Position numbers and translations under genes: made by a program
Part shown: piece by piece, positions 52,380 through 61,533 of the stretch
Position numbering within the stretch: the first letter of the stretch is position 1
Layout of the letters: the number at the start of each line of letters is the position of its first letter
Origin: Sphingomonas hengshuiensis
GTDB taxonomy: Bacteria; Pseudomonadota; Alphaproteobacteria; Sphingomonadales; Sphingomonadaceae
Length of the DNA: 64,000 nt
NCBI RefSeq assembly: GCF_000935025.1
Contig: NZ_CP010836.1
Location: 2,542,001-2,606,000, forward strand
Direction of reading: 5' to 3'
Notes under the pieces: model-generated
What the model was told of the DNA's origin: nothing
Databases searched by the model: none
The model's input: the letters and a program-made list of their open reading frames with translations, nothing else

Positions 52380-54593
52380 TCAGGGCTCTAGGATCTTGAT
52401 GTTGTGCGAAAGCACGTCGTTCGAGACATAGGTGTGGGCGCCGGTGACCGTCATCTTGACGACGTCGCCGCTGCCGTCCGCCGATCCGATATCGCGCATC
52501 CGCCGCCACAGCCCGGTGAAGACCAGGTGATCGCCCGTCGCCCGCAACACCTTGCCGCCGATCGTGGCAATCCAGACATCGTCGCTCGCCACGATCTCGA
52601 CGGCCTCGACTGGGTATGCGCCCCACCCCCCGGCAATGCCGCTCAGCCGCTCTTCGTGCCGCGTCATCACCATGTCGCCCGGCACGATCTCGCCCGCGGG
52701 CTTGGTCGTTCCGTCCGCCATCAGGATCGGCGTATCGACGGTGACGCATGCGCCGCCCGGCGGCGTCGCGCCGCCGCCCTCCGCCGGCGGGCTGCCCGCC
52801 GTGGGGATGACCGCATAGCCCACATAATGCCGCCCCGGATGCGCCGACGATGTTCGCGCATCCAGGTCGTCGGCGTACAGCGCATAGGTCACGGCGCCAC
52901 CCGAACGATCGTCGTCGTCATAGGCGATGGCGCGGAACGTCCCCGCCGCAAGTCCGCTCGCGATCGTCGCCCCGGTGACGGCCACGTCCGCGAAGCCGTC
53001 GGTATAGCGGCGGGTGTGATTGCTGATCGTGATCGCGCCGCCGTCCGCCGCGGTGATCGTCAACCCGACCGGATAGCTGTTGGCGATGGCGGTCTGCACC
53101 GTTCCCGCCGCCGGGATCGGCTCTGCGACTTCCGGCGTCGCCGTCCCCGATTTCGGCAGCTCCATGGCCGTCGTCCAGCTATAGACGTCCTCGTTTTCCT
53201 CGCGCAGCTCGAGGCCGATCCCGAAATCCTGCGCCAGCTTCCAATCGTCGACGACGAACGCATAGTTGCTCAGCGAATAACGCTGGGTATCGCACTGCAC
53301 GACCTGCATGGGCGTGATCGCCATGCCCTGGATGTTCATCGGCCAGCTGAGCCTGCGCTCGCACAGCGCCCGGCGCAGCATGATCTCCAGGATGCGCTGC
53401 CCCCGCGTGTGGCTGCTGATATGCGCCAGGTCATAGTTGAGTTGCCGGATCGAATCGCTTTCCACGCTCCGCGTCGGCACCGGTTGCGACTGATAATTGC
53501 TGGCCGGGTCGATATAGGTCCCCGTCACCTCGGTCGCATATTGCTGCGGATCGCCCAGCAACGGCAATTTGAATCCCGCGGTCAGGTCGCGCTCCAGCAA
53601 GGTCGCGCTGGGCCCGACCCAATAACCCGGGCGCATGTGATACACGCCCCCGATATCGGCAGCCGTGGCGGCACAGCATAGTTCGAACGTCTGCCGGACC
53701 TTGCTCGGCTCGCTTCCCGTTTCGATCAGCGCGTCGAACGTATAGCGCTTCTCGGTCCCGCCTTCGGCCAGCGGCACGTCTTCGTCGCAAATATTGGTCC
53801 ATGCGGCCAACAGGTCATCGTCGGGAATTTCATCGTCCGTCGCACCGAACCCGCCTTCCTCGCGCGGCAACTGCATCCACCAGTAGAAGGCGGGCACGGC
53901 CAGGTCGGTCCAACCCGTGTCGCCCGTGCGCGGATCGCGAATTTCATCCGTGCCCTGCACGATCGCGCTGATCGTCGGCAACCCCGCCTCGACCACCGCA
54001 TCGGTCATCTTGAACTTGGCGTAGATTTTGCCGATGCCATAGCCGACATGATCGACGGGCCATTTGCCGCCCGTCTCCGCCCGCCATCCCGAGGGCGTCT
54101 CGTCGACATCATATTGCCCCCGCCCGAACCACAGCCAGGCTGCGTTGGCATAGGGTCCGCTGGTCACCATCCCGCTGCCGTCGACCGTCACCTGCTCGTC
54201 GTTCAGATACCATCCGGTATGCCCTGCGCAGCGATGCCCGGCAGCGGCGAAGATGAAATAGCGGTAATGATCCTTCCCCGATTTTCGCGGGTGGAAGAAG
54301 ATCAGCTGCCCGCCCACCCTGCGCAGCCCGATCACGATCCAGCTATTGCCGACAGCCTGCCGAAAATTGATCGGCGATGGCTTCGCGGCGCTCGGCGTCC
54401 CCGCCAGCGCCTGCATCGCCAGACCGATCACCGTGGCGACCACCACGCTGGCGATGGCGGTGGCGACCGCCGTCGATATGCCTATGCCGATCGACGCGCC
54501 AAGCTTGACCAGTGCGGCACCCAGCGCGGGTGAAAGCAACGTCGCGCCCACCGCCAGCCCGATCAGCGCAACGACCTTGACGACCTTACCCAT
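52380..54593 (-). CDS. Phage tail-tip protein with C-terminal intein-like Hint domain
   Basis: A 737-residue protein. The N-terminus has a hydrophobic region (~1-70) like tail-tip attachment proteins of lambda-like phages; the middle (~80-590) is the baseplate hub-like body. From Cys616 to the end lies a mini-intein-like domain: CVTVDTPILMADG with GEIVPGDMV (block A), GGKVLRATGDHLVF (block B, with the His of the T-x-x-H-type motif), and VTGAHTYVSNDVLSHN (block F/G, ending His-Asn). Only six residues (IKILEP) follow, starting with Ile, not Cys/Ser/Thr, so splicing is not expected but cleavage is. The start at 54593 is preferred to 54635, which overlaps the upstream gene by more. Confidence 0.8.
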   Translation of the reverse strand: MGKVVKVVALIGLAVGATLLSPALGAALVKLGASIGIGISTAVATAIASVVVATVIGLAMQALAGTPSAAKPSPINFRQAVGNSWIVIGLRRVGGQLIFFHPRKSGKDHYRYFIFAAAGHRCAGHTGWYLNDEQVTVDGSGMVTSGPYANAAWLWFGRGQYDVDETPSGWRAETGGKWPVDHVGYGIGKIYAKFKMTDAVVEAGLPTISAIVQGTDEIRDPRTGDTGWTDLAVPAFYWWMQLPREEGGFGATDDEIPDDDLLAAWTNICDEDVPLAEGGTEKRYTFDALIETGSEPSKVRQTFELCCAATAADIGGVYHMRPGYWVGPSATLLERDLTAGFKLPLLGDPQQYATEVTGTYIDPASNYQSQPVPTRSVESDSIRQLNYDLAHISSHTRGQRILEIMLRRALCERRLSWPMNIQGMAITPMQVVQCDTQRYSLSNYAFVVDDWKLAQDFGIGLELREENEDVYSWTTAMELPKSGTATPEVAEPIPAAGTVQTAIANSYPVGLTITAADGGAITISNHTRRYTDGFADVAVTGATIASGLAAGTFRAIAYDDDDRSGGAVTYALYADDLDARTSSAHPGRHYVGYAVIPTAGSPPAEGGGATPPGGACVTVDTPILMADGTTKPAGEIVPGDMVMTRHEERLSGIAGGWGAYPVEAVEIVASDDVWIATIGGKVLRATGDHLVFTGLWRRMRDIGSADGSGDVVKMTVTGAHTYVSNDVLSHNIKILEP

Positions 54594-54954
54594 GATCGCC
54601 GCCCCACCCTTCGACCCGCCACGCCTCGTCGGCATCCCGCGTCGGGATCATCACGCCGCCGTGAAACGCGCTCAGTTCGCCCCGGCACACCCCCAGCGCC
54701 CATCCCCGGCGCACCACGTCGCCACGCCGCGCCTGCCGCAAGGGGATCGATGCGCCATGCACCGCGCTCACCACGCCGCCCAGGCCGCGAACCCCCAGCC
54801 TGCGCATCGTCGCCGCCCATTGCCGCGGGCTGCGCGGGCTCGGGCCCACGATCGCGCACACATCGCGCCCGGTCGCCGCCAGCACATGCGCGCGCCATCC
54901 ATCGCCGCAATGGTCATCCCATCCCGGCGTCTGCCCCGTCGCTGTCCCCGGCAT
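54586..54954 (-). CDS. Phage tail-associated protein (DUF6950-like)
   Basis: A 122-residue protein with WDDHCGDGWRAHVLAATGRD at the N-terminus and RRGDVVRRGWALGVCRGELSAFHGG near the end. The pattern resembles small phage proteins in the place of the NlpC/P60 gene of gene-transfer-agent tails, possibly a degenerate papain-like fold with Cys17 and a later His. The ATG overlaps the upstream stop (TGATG) and the end overlaps the tail-tip gene. Family assignment is tentative. Confidence 0.5.
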   Translation of the reverse strand: MPGTATGQTPGWDDHCGDGWRAHVLAATGRDVCAIVGPSPRSPRQWAATMRRLGVRGLGGVVSAVHGASIPLRQARRGDVVRRGWALGVCRGELSAFHGGVMIPTRDADEAWRVEGWGGDHG

Positions 54955-55535
54955 CAGCTTTGCGCCGCCTTCGCCCACAGCACGGATACCTCGGTCATCG
55001 CCGCGGCATATTCGAAGAACCGGTCGCCGGGGTGCTTGCGCTGCTGATATTCGTCGGTGAACCGCTTCACCGCCACGCGACGCTGGTCGATCATGCGGCT
55101 TTCGCCCGTCGCGGTGACGCTCAGCTCGGTCCCGTCGTCGATGATGTCATAACCCTGCAGCGTACCTTTCCAGATCCGCTTCGTGCCGATCACGCTGCGA
55201 TGCGTCTCATCGAGCGCGCCGAAATGCAGCTCATAGGCGCAACCCCGCACCGCCTGGTCGGCCAGGTCCTCGCGAAACTCTGCGGGCACGCGCAACAGCG
55301 TGCATTTCAGGCCCGATGCGCTGCCGCTGGTGCTCTCCCCGCCCGGTTCGATCGACGCAACGCCCTCGATCCCCGTCCAGTCATGCCCGTCGAACGTCAA
55401 CGTCCCCTTGCCGGTAAAAGCCCGCACCGGATCGGGCGTATCGATAAAAGGCGCCAGGAACGGACGCAGCACCGGCGCCGCGATCTCGGTCTCCAGCTCG
55501 GCGGGAAGCCCACGTCCGTCGGTCACGGCAACCAC
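54954..55535 (-). CDS. Phage tail protein (hub/baseplate module)
   Basis: A 193-residue protein with beta-rich segments FTGKGTLTFDGHDWTGIEGV and IWKGTLQGYDIIDDGTELSVTATGE, and a conserved-looking tail DRRRVAVKRFTDEYQQRKHPGDRFFEYAA. This C-terminal motif (D-QR-HPGD--F) is common in the small tail proteins preceding the tip protein of sphingomonad prophages. Start and stop overlap with neighbours by a few bases. Function inferred from order. Confidence 0.6.
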   Translation of the reverse strand: MVAVTDGRGLPAELETEIAAPVLRPFLAPFIDTPDPVRAFTGKGTLTFDGHDWTGIEGVASIEPGGESTSGSASGLKCTLLRVPAEFREDLADQAVRGCAYELHFGALDETHRSVIGTKRIWKGTLQGYDIIDDGTELSVTATGESRMIDQRRVAVKRFTDEYQQRKHPGDRFFEYAAAMTEVSVLWAKAAQS

Positions 55536-56251
55536 TCCACGAACTGAAACGAATATCCCGCCTGCGATTGCGACCGCGACGAATCCCCGGCGCCGGCATC
55601 GGTGTTGCTGAGCTGGAACACCCCCGGTGCCCGCTCGATCACCGCCGCGCCCGCCGATACGGCGGACTCCAGCGGCGGCTTGAACTGCGCCACTGCGCGA
55701 CCATCCGCGCCTGCTATGGCGGCGCGCAGGATGATGCGCGGGCGTCCCAACAGCCCGATGTAATCGCCGATGTCAAACGCCACCGCCCCCGGCACGAACC
55801 CGCCGAACGCGATCGTCGTCGCGCCCTGTGCCGCCGCCTCGCTGGTCGGCACCGGGAACACCGGCCCCAGCGTGAACATCTCCCCGCCGGTGAAAATCTC
55901 GCCGCCGCTGAAGCCCCAGCGCTGCCGCTGGAGCCCGGAATAATAGCGCGCCAGCCCGACCGGATAGGGGCGGTGGAAATCCCACAGCCGCACCAGCACC
56001 TGGCCGCCGTCCAGTTCGGCCAGCATCGCATCCAGGCGTGGCCCGCGCGCCGAAACCCCCTCGCCGCCGAACCGCGATGCCGAAAAGCCCAGGTTCATCG
56101 TCCAGCGCGGCGCCGACAGGCCATAGGTCTTTCGCGTCCGCGTCAGCGGGCTTTCGCTCCCGCCGACATGCGGCTGCCAGCGCAGCCCGGTGCTGTTCGT
56201 CGGCAACAGGTCGGTCGGCCAGTCGATCACCGGCATATCGATCGTCGGCAT
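55523..56251 (-). CDS. Phage distal tail protein
   Basis: A 242-residue protein between tape measure and tail-tip genes, the position of distal tail (Dit-like) proteins in siphoviruses. It contains GFSASRFGGEGVSARGPRLDAMLAELDGG split across turns and RLWDFHRPYPVGL, and a Gly-rich galectin-like C-terminal half ending FQFVEWLP. It starts one base upstream of the tape measure stop and overlaps the next gene. No enzymatic motif. Confidence 0.6.
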   Translation of the reverse strand: MPTIDMPVIDWPTDLLPTNSTGLRWQPHVGGSESPLTRTRKTYGLSAPRWTMNLGFSASRFGGEGVSARGPRLDAMLAELDGGQVLVRLWDFHRPYPVGLARYYSGLQRQRWGFSGGEIFTGGEMFTLGPVFPVPTSEAAAQGATTIAFGGFVPGAVAFDIGDYIGLLGRPRIILRAAIAGADGRAVAQFKPPLESAVSAGAAVIERAPGVFQLSNTDAGAGDSSRSQSQAGYSFQFVEWLP

Positions 56252-59017
56252 CTATGGCGCCCGCCGCTGCCGCTCGTCGATCGCCTGGATCGCGCCGTTC
56301 TTCGCGGCCTGCGCCAGCAACAAGGCATCCTCCATCGTCACGGCGTTTCCTGCGAAGCTGTTTTCGAACTTCTGGTGGATATGCGTATCCCCGCCCCGGG
56401 CCGGGGCCTGCAGCATCCGCCGCGTCTCCGCCGCGGGATAGACGCGGCTGCCCGCCGGCGCGTCGATCAGCTCGGCGCCGTTCTCGCCCGCGATCATCAT
56501 GCCGCCCTTCCAGTTGAGCGTGCCGGTGGCATTGCCGGGCGTCGGGAATTCCCCGGTAATAATGGGACCCGTGCCGGGCAGGCCACCGGAGCTACCGGAG
56601 CCGCTGGAACCGCCCGGAAGCTTCAGGATAGACCCCAAAATCCCGCCCATCGTCGTCTCGTTGGTGCCGAGCAGGGCATTCTTCAGCGGATTGACCGCCG
56701 CCAGCACAAGCATGTCCTTCAACAGGTCCTGCAGGACCCGCTTGCCCAGGTCGCCCCAGTTCTTCCAGTTATCGGGGTCGAAAATCGTATCGATCACGTC
56801 GCCGCCGATCGACCGCAGTTCTTCCATCGCCGCCTTCTGGCGGTTCAACTCGACCAGCACGTCTTCCAGCGCCTCCGCACGCGCCATCGTCGCCTGATAC
56901 GCCGCATCGTCTTCGGTCAGGCCGTCGCGCTTCATCTGCCGCGACAGCTCCAGCAACTTCAGTTCACGTTCGCGGACGACCTCGCTCTTGCCCAACAGCC
57001 CCAGCTCGGCCTGAGCGAGCGCCAGCCTGTCTTCCTGGTCCTGCCGCGTGCGAACATAGCTTTCCGCGATCCGCTGGTTATATTCGACGCGCGCCTGCAG
57101 CACGCGCGCCTCGATGAAGTCGGCGCGATCCTGACCCGAATAGCCGCCCTTGTCGGCCTCGCGCTCCGCCGCACGACGCGCGGCATTGGTGGCCTGGACG
57201 ATCGGGTTCTGGTTCAGATCCGCAACCGATGCCCGGATTTCGGCAATCCGCTCGCGCGCATCCGCGATGCCTGCCTGTGCCGCGCTCCGGGCTTCCTCGG
57301 CATGGGCTTCCTTCAACGCCGCCCGATATGCCGTGACCGCCTGCGTCAGCAGCGCCAGGGCCTCGCCCTGCGCCGTCGTCTGCAGCTTGAGCAAGGGACG
57401 CAGCGCCGCTTCGTCCGCCATCGCGCGGTTCATCTGCGCATAGGCGATCCGCCCGGCCACGACATTGTCGTTCGCCGCCTTGCGCCCGGCGGTCTCGTCG
57501 CGAAGCTGCGCAACGGCCTTGGCGCCGGTCACAAGCTGCTCTCCGACCATGATGTCCAGCTGCCGACGAACCTGCGCTTCACCATCGATCCCCTTGCGGG
57601 TCGCGTCGGTCAGCCCCTTGCGCGCTGCTTCCGCCTTCAACGCGGCATCGCTGTTCGTCAGATAGGCACGCGCCAGATCGAGCGAGGCATCGGCATTGAC
57701 GACCATCGCCGCGCTCTGCCGAGCGATCGACTGACCATGCCGATCGCTATGCTTCCGGTTGGCATCCTGAGCCTCGTTGAGCGCGCGCTCCGCGGCTGTG
57801 CGGGACGCCAGGAGCTTCGCCTGATCTGCCTGAGTCTTCTTGCTGCGCTCATAGGCTTGATCGGCCTCGGTCGTGCTGATCGCATATTGCGCCTGCGCGC
57901 GATCCAGAGCCGATGTCGCGCCGGCAAGCTTCGCCCTCGACTCGATCAGCTTGGTATTCCCCGTCACCAATGCGCCGGTGTCACCGTTCAGCGCGCGAAG
58001 CTCCTTGCTGAGCTTTTCATTCTCGCGCGTCGCAATGATCGCCGCGCCCGCCTGTGTACTGATCTGCAAGGCCAGCGGCTTCAGATCGGGGCGCGACGTC
58101 CGTGCAAGGTTGGCAAGGCTGATCGACAACTTGTCGACGTCTCCCGCGGCGGCAGCGATGGCGCGGCTCACATCGGGGTCGGTCTGCCTCACCGCGATCG
58201 GAATGCCAACGCTGCTAGTAACCGTGGAAGGATTGCGAATCTGCTGATTGCCCGCGACCCGGAATGCCGAGTTGCGCTGTTCGGCAATGGCCTTGTTATT
58301 GTCCGCGATCTGAGCCTGCCGGGTAAGAATCGCGTTCAACACCAGCGCGCGATTTTGCTCGGTAAGACGCCCCGTGGTCGCGTCGATGAAATTTCCAATA
58401 TCGCTTTGCCGCTGCTGGAATTTCTGCATTCCCTCAGCGGCTCTCTTCGCCGCTTCCTCATTCTCGAACAGCCCTTTGGTAAGGTATCCGAGCACGAGCA
58501 GACCGCCGGTAAGCGCAAGCCCCCACCCGGAGGTGATGAAACGCGCCACCTTGCCCAGCGTGCCTTCCAGATAAATCATCTGTCCGGCCAGCTGCCCACC
58601 TTGGACAGCGAGCACCGAAAAAATGTTGGCGCCCATGGAAATCTGCGTGAAGGAATCCTGCACCTGCTGGCTGACGCCGACCATCGCACTTCCGGACGAC
58701 TTCAGCGCCGAGCTGTTGCGGGTGTGCGCCGTCGTCGCCGACTGCACCGCCGCCACTTCGCGCCGCTTGGCCGTCTCATATGCAGCCACATTCCCCGTCA
58801 CCAGCGCCAGCGCGCGCTGGTCCGCCTCGACCGACTGTTGCTTGACCGCCTGCAACTGGCGCTCGACTGCCGCGACGCGCTCCGCCTTGCGATCGGCGGC
58901 CGCGATGGCGCGGGCCGCCGTCTTCTCTTCCTCGGTCCCGACCGAAGACACCTCGGCACGCACGGCTGCCCCGCCCTCGATACCCATGCGGTACATCAGG
59001 CTGGCAGTGGCGACCAT
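56252..59017 (-). CDS. Tail length tape measure protein
   Basis: A 921-residue protein, the longest of the phage set. It is largely alpha-helical and rich in Ala, Gln, Glu and Arg, with a hydrophobic segment near 165-185 (GWGLALTGGLLVLGYLTKG), as in tape measure proteins that set tail length and form the DNA channel. The C-terminal ~100 residues have the GENGAELIDAPAGSRVYPA motif found in many phage and prophage tape measures. It follows the tail chaperone gene after 39 bases, the canonical position. Confidence 0.88.
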   Translation of the reverse strand: MVATASLMYRMGIEGGAAVRAEVSSVGTEEEKTAARAIAAADRKAERVAAVERQLQAVKQQSVEADQRALALVTGNVAAYETAKRREVAAVQSATTAHTRNSSALKSSGSAMVGVSQQVQDSFTQISMGANIFSVLAVQGGQLAGQMIYLEGTLGKVARFITSGWGLALTGGLLVLGYLTKGLFENEEAAKRAAEGMQKFQQRQSDIGNFIDATTGRLTEQNRALVLNAILTRQAQIADNNKAIAEQRNSAFRVAGNQQIRNPSTVTSSVGIPIAVRQTDPDVSRAIAAAAGDVDKLSISLANLARTSRPDLKPLALQISTQAGAAIIATRENEKLSKELRALNGDTGALVTGNTKLIESRAKLAGATSALDRAQAQYAISTTEADQAYERSKKTQADQAKLLASRTAAERALNEAQDANRKHSDRHGQSIARQSAAMVVNADASLDLARAYLTNSDAALKAEAARKGLTDATRKGIDGEAQVRRQLDIMVGEQLVTGAKAVAQLRDETAGRKAANDNVVAGRIAYAQMNRAMADEAALRPLLKLQTTAQGEALALLTQAVTAYRAALKEAHAEEARSAAQAGIADARERIAEIRASVADLNQNPIVQATNAARRAAEREADKGGYSGQDRADFIEARVLQARVEYNQRIAESYVRTRQDQEDRLALAQAELGLLGKSEVVRERELKLLELSRQMKRDGLTEDDAAYQATMARAEALEDVLVELNRQKAAMEELRSIGGDVIDTIFDPDNWKNWGDLGKRVLQDLLKDMLVLAAVNPLKNALLGTNETTMGGILGSILKLPGGSSGSGSSGGLPGTGPIITGEFPTPGNATGTLNWKGGMMIAGENGAELIDAPAGSRVYPAAETRRMLQAPARGGDTHIHQKFENSFAGNAVTMEDALLLAQAAKNGAIQAIDERQRRAP

Positions 59018-59056
59018 GCGACGTCCCTTTCCTTATGCGTTGCCCGGCGGCGGGGA

Positions 59057-59796
59057 CTATTCCCCGTCACCTTCCCCTTCACCCGCCAAATTCGCGATAA
59101 CCGCCCGCTCGACGATCGGCAGCACGTCGGCGATCAGCGCCTTGTCCGCGCCCCGCGCCTCCGCCACCGCCAGCACCGCTCCGTAATCCAGCGCGAACGG
59201 GCGACCCATGCCGCCCGCGCGAAGCTGCCACCCGCAATCCGCAATCACTTCCCATGCGTCGCCGCCTTCGTCGGTGCGCGGCGCGCTTTTGCGGTACGGG
59301 CAGTCTTCGCACCACGCTTTGCCTTCGGCCTTGCAGCTGAGCCGGCAATAGCGGCTCCCGGCGTCGCCCCCGCTCCAGTGCCATTCGGCGAGGGCGCCAA
59401 TCCGTTTTTTTCCGCGTCCCGCAGGATCACCGGCATGACGAGCGCGGCATAGGCGGCCTCGTACAGCGCCTCGTCGTCGAGAAACGCCTCCAGCGCCTCG
59501 GGCGAGAACGGCACCGCCACCTTGCCCTCCCGGTCCGCGATCCCGTCCCATCCCACGATCCGCGCGCGGAGCAATGCCGTGCCGAACGCCTCCCCGGCCT
59601 CGCCCGCCTTTTCCGGGCTGGCCAGCATAGCCGCTTCGTCCATCCCGGCCAGCACCGCGCTGGACGCGGCATAGGCGGCGCGCTTCATGGCGCGCGACAC
59701 CGGAAGCGCCTGAACCCCCACCGCCGGGCGCGCGCCCTGCGCGGGGATCAGCTCGACGCGCGCGACGCCGACCTGCAGCGCATAGCCGTCCGCCAT
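59057..59796 (-). CDS. Tail assembly chaperone G-T fusion made by -1 frameshift
   Basis: Reading from the ATG at 59796 to the slippery heptamer A AAA AAC (59410-59404) and then shifting -1 gives a 246-residue fusion that ends at 59057. This parallels gpG-T of lambda, where G-T recruits the tape measure. The T part has a cysteine set (CRLSC, then WCEDC: C-x3-C-x7-C-x2-C), which may bind zinc. Without the shift, translation stops at 59245. The shift is inferred from the heptamer, the long open -1 frame and the gene position. Confidence 0.8.
59245..59796 (-). CDS. Tail assembly chaperone, unshifted (G-like) form
   Basis: A 183-residue product of the same start, 0 frame. Residues 1-131 are shared with the fusion; residues 132-183 are an Ala/Lys/Arg-rich tail (GAKTARTAKARRAPTKAA) with no family pattern, as expected when the conserved protein continues in the other frame. 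It begins where the tail tube gene ends (59796). The relative amounts of the two forms control tail assembly in lambda-like phages. Confidence 0.75.
   Translation of the reverse strand: MADGYALQVGVARVELIPAQGARPAVGVQALPVSRAMKRAAYAASSAVLAGMDEAAMLASPEKAGEAGEAFGTALLRARIVGWDGIADREGKVAVPFSPEALEAFLDDEALYEAAYAALVMPVILRDAEKNGLAPSPNGTGAGATPGAAIAGSAARPKAKRGAKTARTAKARRAPTKAATHGK
59404..59410 (-). other. Programmed -1 frameshift site
   Basis: A AAA AAC in the 0 frame (codons 130-131, Lys-Asn) is a classic -1 slippery heptamer, preceded by GA so that seven A residues are read. The -1 frame is open for 115 codons downstream. A stimulatory structure downstream was not modelled. Confidence 0.8.
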
Positions 59797-61067
59797 CAGT
59801 AGCTCGCCACGTCGTTGATCAGCGTCGCCGTCACCATCGCGGCGCCGCTCGGCTTCGATGCCTGGACGTTCGGCGACACCTGGATGCCGCGCGGCCCCTG
59901 AATCTGGCGCTTGAACTTGGGCAGGAACAGCCGTGGGGTCACGATCGACAGCGAATGCTGGTCGCGCGCCCAGCTCCGCGTCACGCTCACCGGCGTTCCC
60001 GCAGTGGCGGCATCCAGCAGCGTCTGGTCCTGGAACAGCATCGTCATGCTGCCCCCCGCCGACGCCGTTCCCGGATCCACGCCCGCGATCCGGCGATCGG
60101 AACGGATGACTTCGACGGCGTTCAGGTTGTTGGAGAAGCTGAACTCGGCGGACACGACATTGCCCAGCACGCTGCCGTCCAGGCTAATCTCGCCCACCGC
60201 CTGTGCAAAGCGGTCGGTCGCCAGAACCGATGGCGTGCCGGCGACCGAGGCCGCGGCGCCATCGGCCTCGCCCTGCGCGATCAGCCCCAGCGTCATGTTG
60301 AGCAATCCGGTGCGGCTCTGCGCGATCCGCAGCGTATTCCCGGCGATGCCGTAATGCACGAAATAGGGGTTGGCCAGCTCCGGATGCACAACCTCGGCGG
60401 ACATCGACGGAAGCGACGCCGCGCCGCTGGCGAACACATGCCGCACCGTCCCGCGCGTCAGCGTCGCCGCCGATACCGTGCCGTTGCTCCCCGCCGACGC
60501 GGCCAGCGTGAAGGCATTCCCGGCCAGCCCCAGCGTGTCATAGACCACGTTCAGCTTCGACGTGTTCGTGCCGTCCGCGGCATAGGTCGCGGTCGCCACC
60601 CCGCTGACGACACTGGCGTTGAGCGCCGTGGCCGTCGCGGTCACCGTCGCCGCGACATTGGCGCCGATATTGATCTGGTTGCCGGTAGCGCCGCTGGCCT
60701 TGTACGTGAAGGCCGTGCCGTTGATCGTGATCGTCGAATCCACCGCGGGCTGCGCGGAAAAGGTGATCGATCCCGTCGCGGCAGCATAATTGCTCGTCGT
60801 CGGCGCCCCGAACAACAGCTTCAGCCAATAGCCGGTGTTGCGCACATCGGCGGGCACCACCACGTCGCCGGTATTGTTCAGCGCGCCCGCGGTCGGGTCG
60901 AACGGATCGCGCCCCTGCCCCACCAGGTTGCTTTCGATCAGCTCGCCTTCCTCGCCGATCGTGCCCGACACGAACGGCAATTGCGCCCAGTTGCTGCCGG
61001 GCGGCGTGCCATAGGTGCTTTCGAACTTTGCCCGCAGCAGCGCATTCGCGCCCAATGCACGTCCCAT
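59796..61067 (-). CDS. Major tail tube protein
   Basis: A 423-residue phage structural protein immediately upstream of the chaperone, the place of the tail tube subunit. The N-terminus (GRALGANALLRAKFESTYGTPP) and the LPFVSGTIGEEGELIESNLV segment match tail tube proteins of sphingomonad prophages. The middle (~100-215) is an extra Ala/Thr/Asn-rich beta domain (GTAFTYKASGATGNQINIGAN) resembling Ig-like decorations. Its stop codon overlaps the next start. Confidence 0.75.
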   Translation of the reverse strand: MGRALGANALLRAKFESTYGTPPGSNWAQLPFVSGTIGEEGELIESNLVGQGRDPFDPTAGALNNTGDVVVPADVRNTGYWLKLLFGAPTTSNYAAATGSITFSAQPAVDSTITINGTAFTYKASGATGNQINIGANVAATVTATATALNASVVSGVATATYAADGTNTSKLNVVYDTLGLAGNAFTLAASAGSNGTVSAATLTRGTVRHVFASGAASLPSMSAEVVHPELANPYFVHYGIAGNTLRIAQSRTGLLNMTLGLIAQGEADGAAASVAGTPSVLATDRFAQAVGEISLDGSVLGNVVSAEFSFSNNLNAVEVIRSDRRIAGVDPGTASAGGSMTMLFQDQTLLDAATAGTPVSVTRSWARDQHSLSIVTPRLFLPKFKRQIQGPRGIQVSPNVQASKPSGAAMVTATLINDVASY

Positions 61068-61092
61068 CGTTCAGTCTCCTGTGTCGAATTGC

Positions 61093-61530
61093 TCAGTTGA
61101 GCGGATCGGTAGTCGAATATTGGCCGGTGATCGGCACGATCATGTAATGCCGCGCCTCGCCGCCCTCGGGCGTGAAGTCGCCTTCCTCTGGCGCCCCGGC
61201 CTCGACGAAGTCGACCAGCCCGCCCAGCGTCCGGCCCGCCGAAACCCCCGCACCGATCGCACTCGCCATCTCGTCGAGCGCCAGCGCCGCCGCCGTCGAT
61301 CCTTCGGGTGCCATCAATTGCACCTCGACCGTGTGGGTCAGGTGCCAGGTGCAGGGGCTCAGCGTCTGCGCGGTCACTTCCGGCGTTCCCGGAAACCCCA
61401 CTGCCGCCCCCCCGGCACCAATGCGGAAATCGGTCGAGGTGTCGCCGTCGAACCCGCGGATATCGGCGCCGGGCAACGCAGCCGCGACCAGCGCCTTCAC
61501 GCCCAGAATATAGTCCCGCCGCTTGGACAT
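61093..61530 (-). CDS. Tail terminator-like protein
   Basis: A 145-residue protein between the DUF6441-like and tail tube genes, the position of lambda gpU-type terminators. It has an alpha/beta pattern with MSKRRDYILGVKALVAAAL and a C-terminal GGEARHYMIVPITGQYST strand. No motif is decisive, so the name rests on order and size. It ends 26 bases before the tail tube start. Confidence 0.6.
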   Translation of the reverse strand: MSKRRDYILGVKALVAAALPGADIRGFDGDTSTDFRIGAGGAAVGFPGTPEVTAQTLSPCTWHLTHTVEVQLMAPEGSTAAALALDEMASAIGAGVSAGRTLGGLVDFVEAGAPEEGDFTPEGGEARHYMIVPITGQYSTTDPLN

Positions 61531-61533
61531 CGC

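Noticed and set aside
55568..59452. A 1294-codon open frame on the + strand opposite the tape measure gene
   Set aside because: Arg/His/Leu-rich composition with no family pattern; it is the antisense shadow of well-supported phage genes in high-GC DNA.
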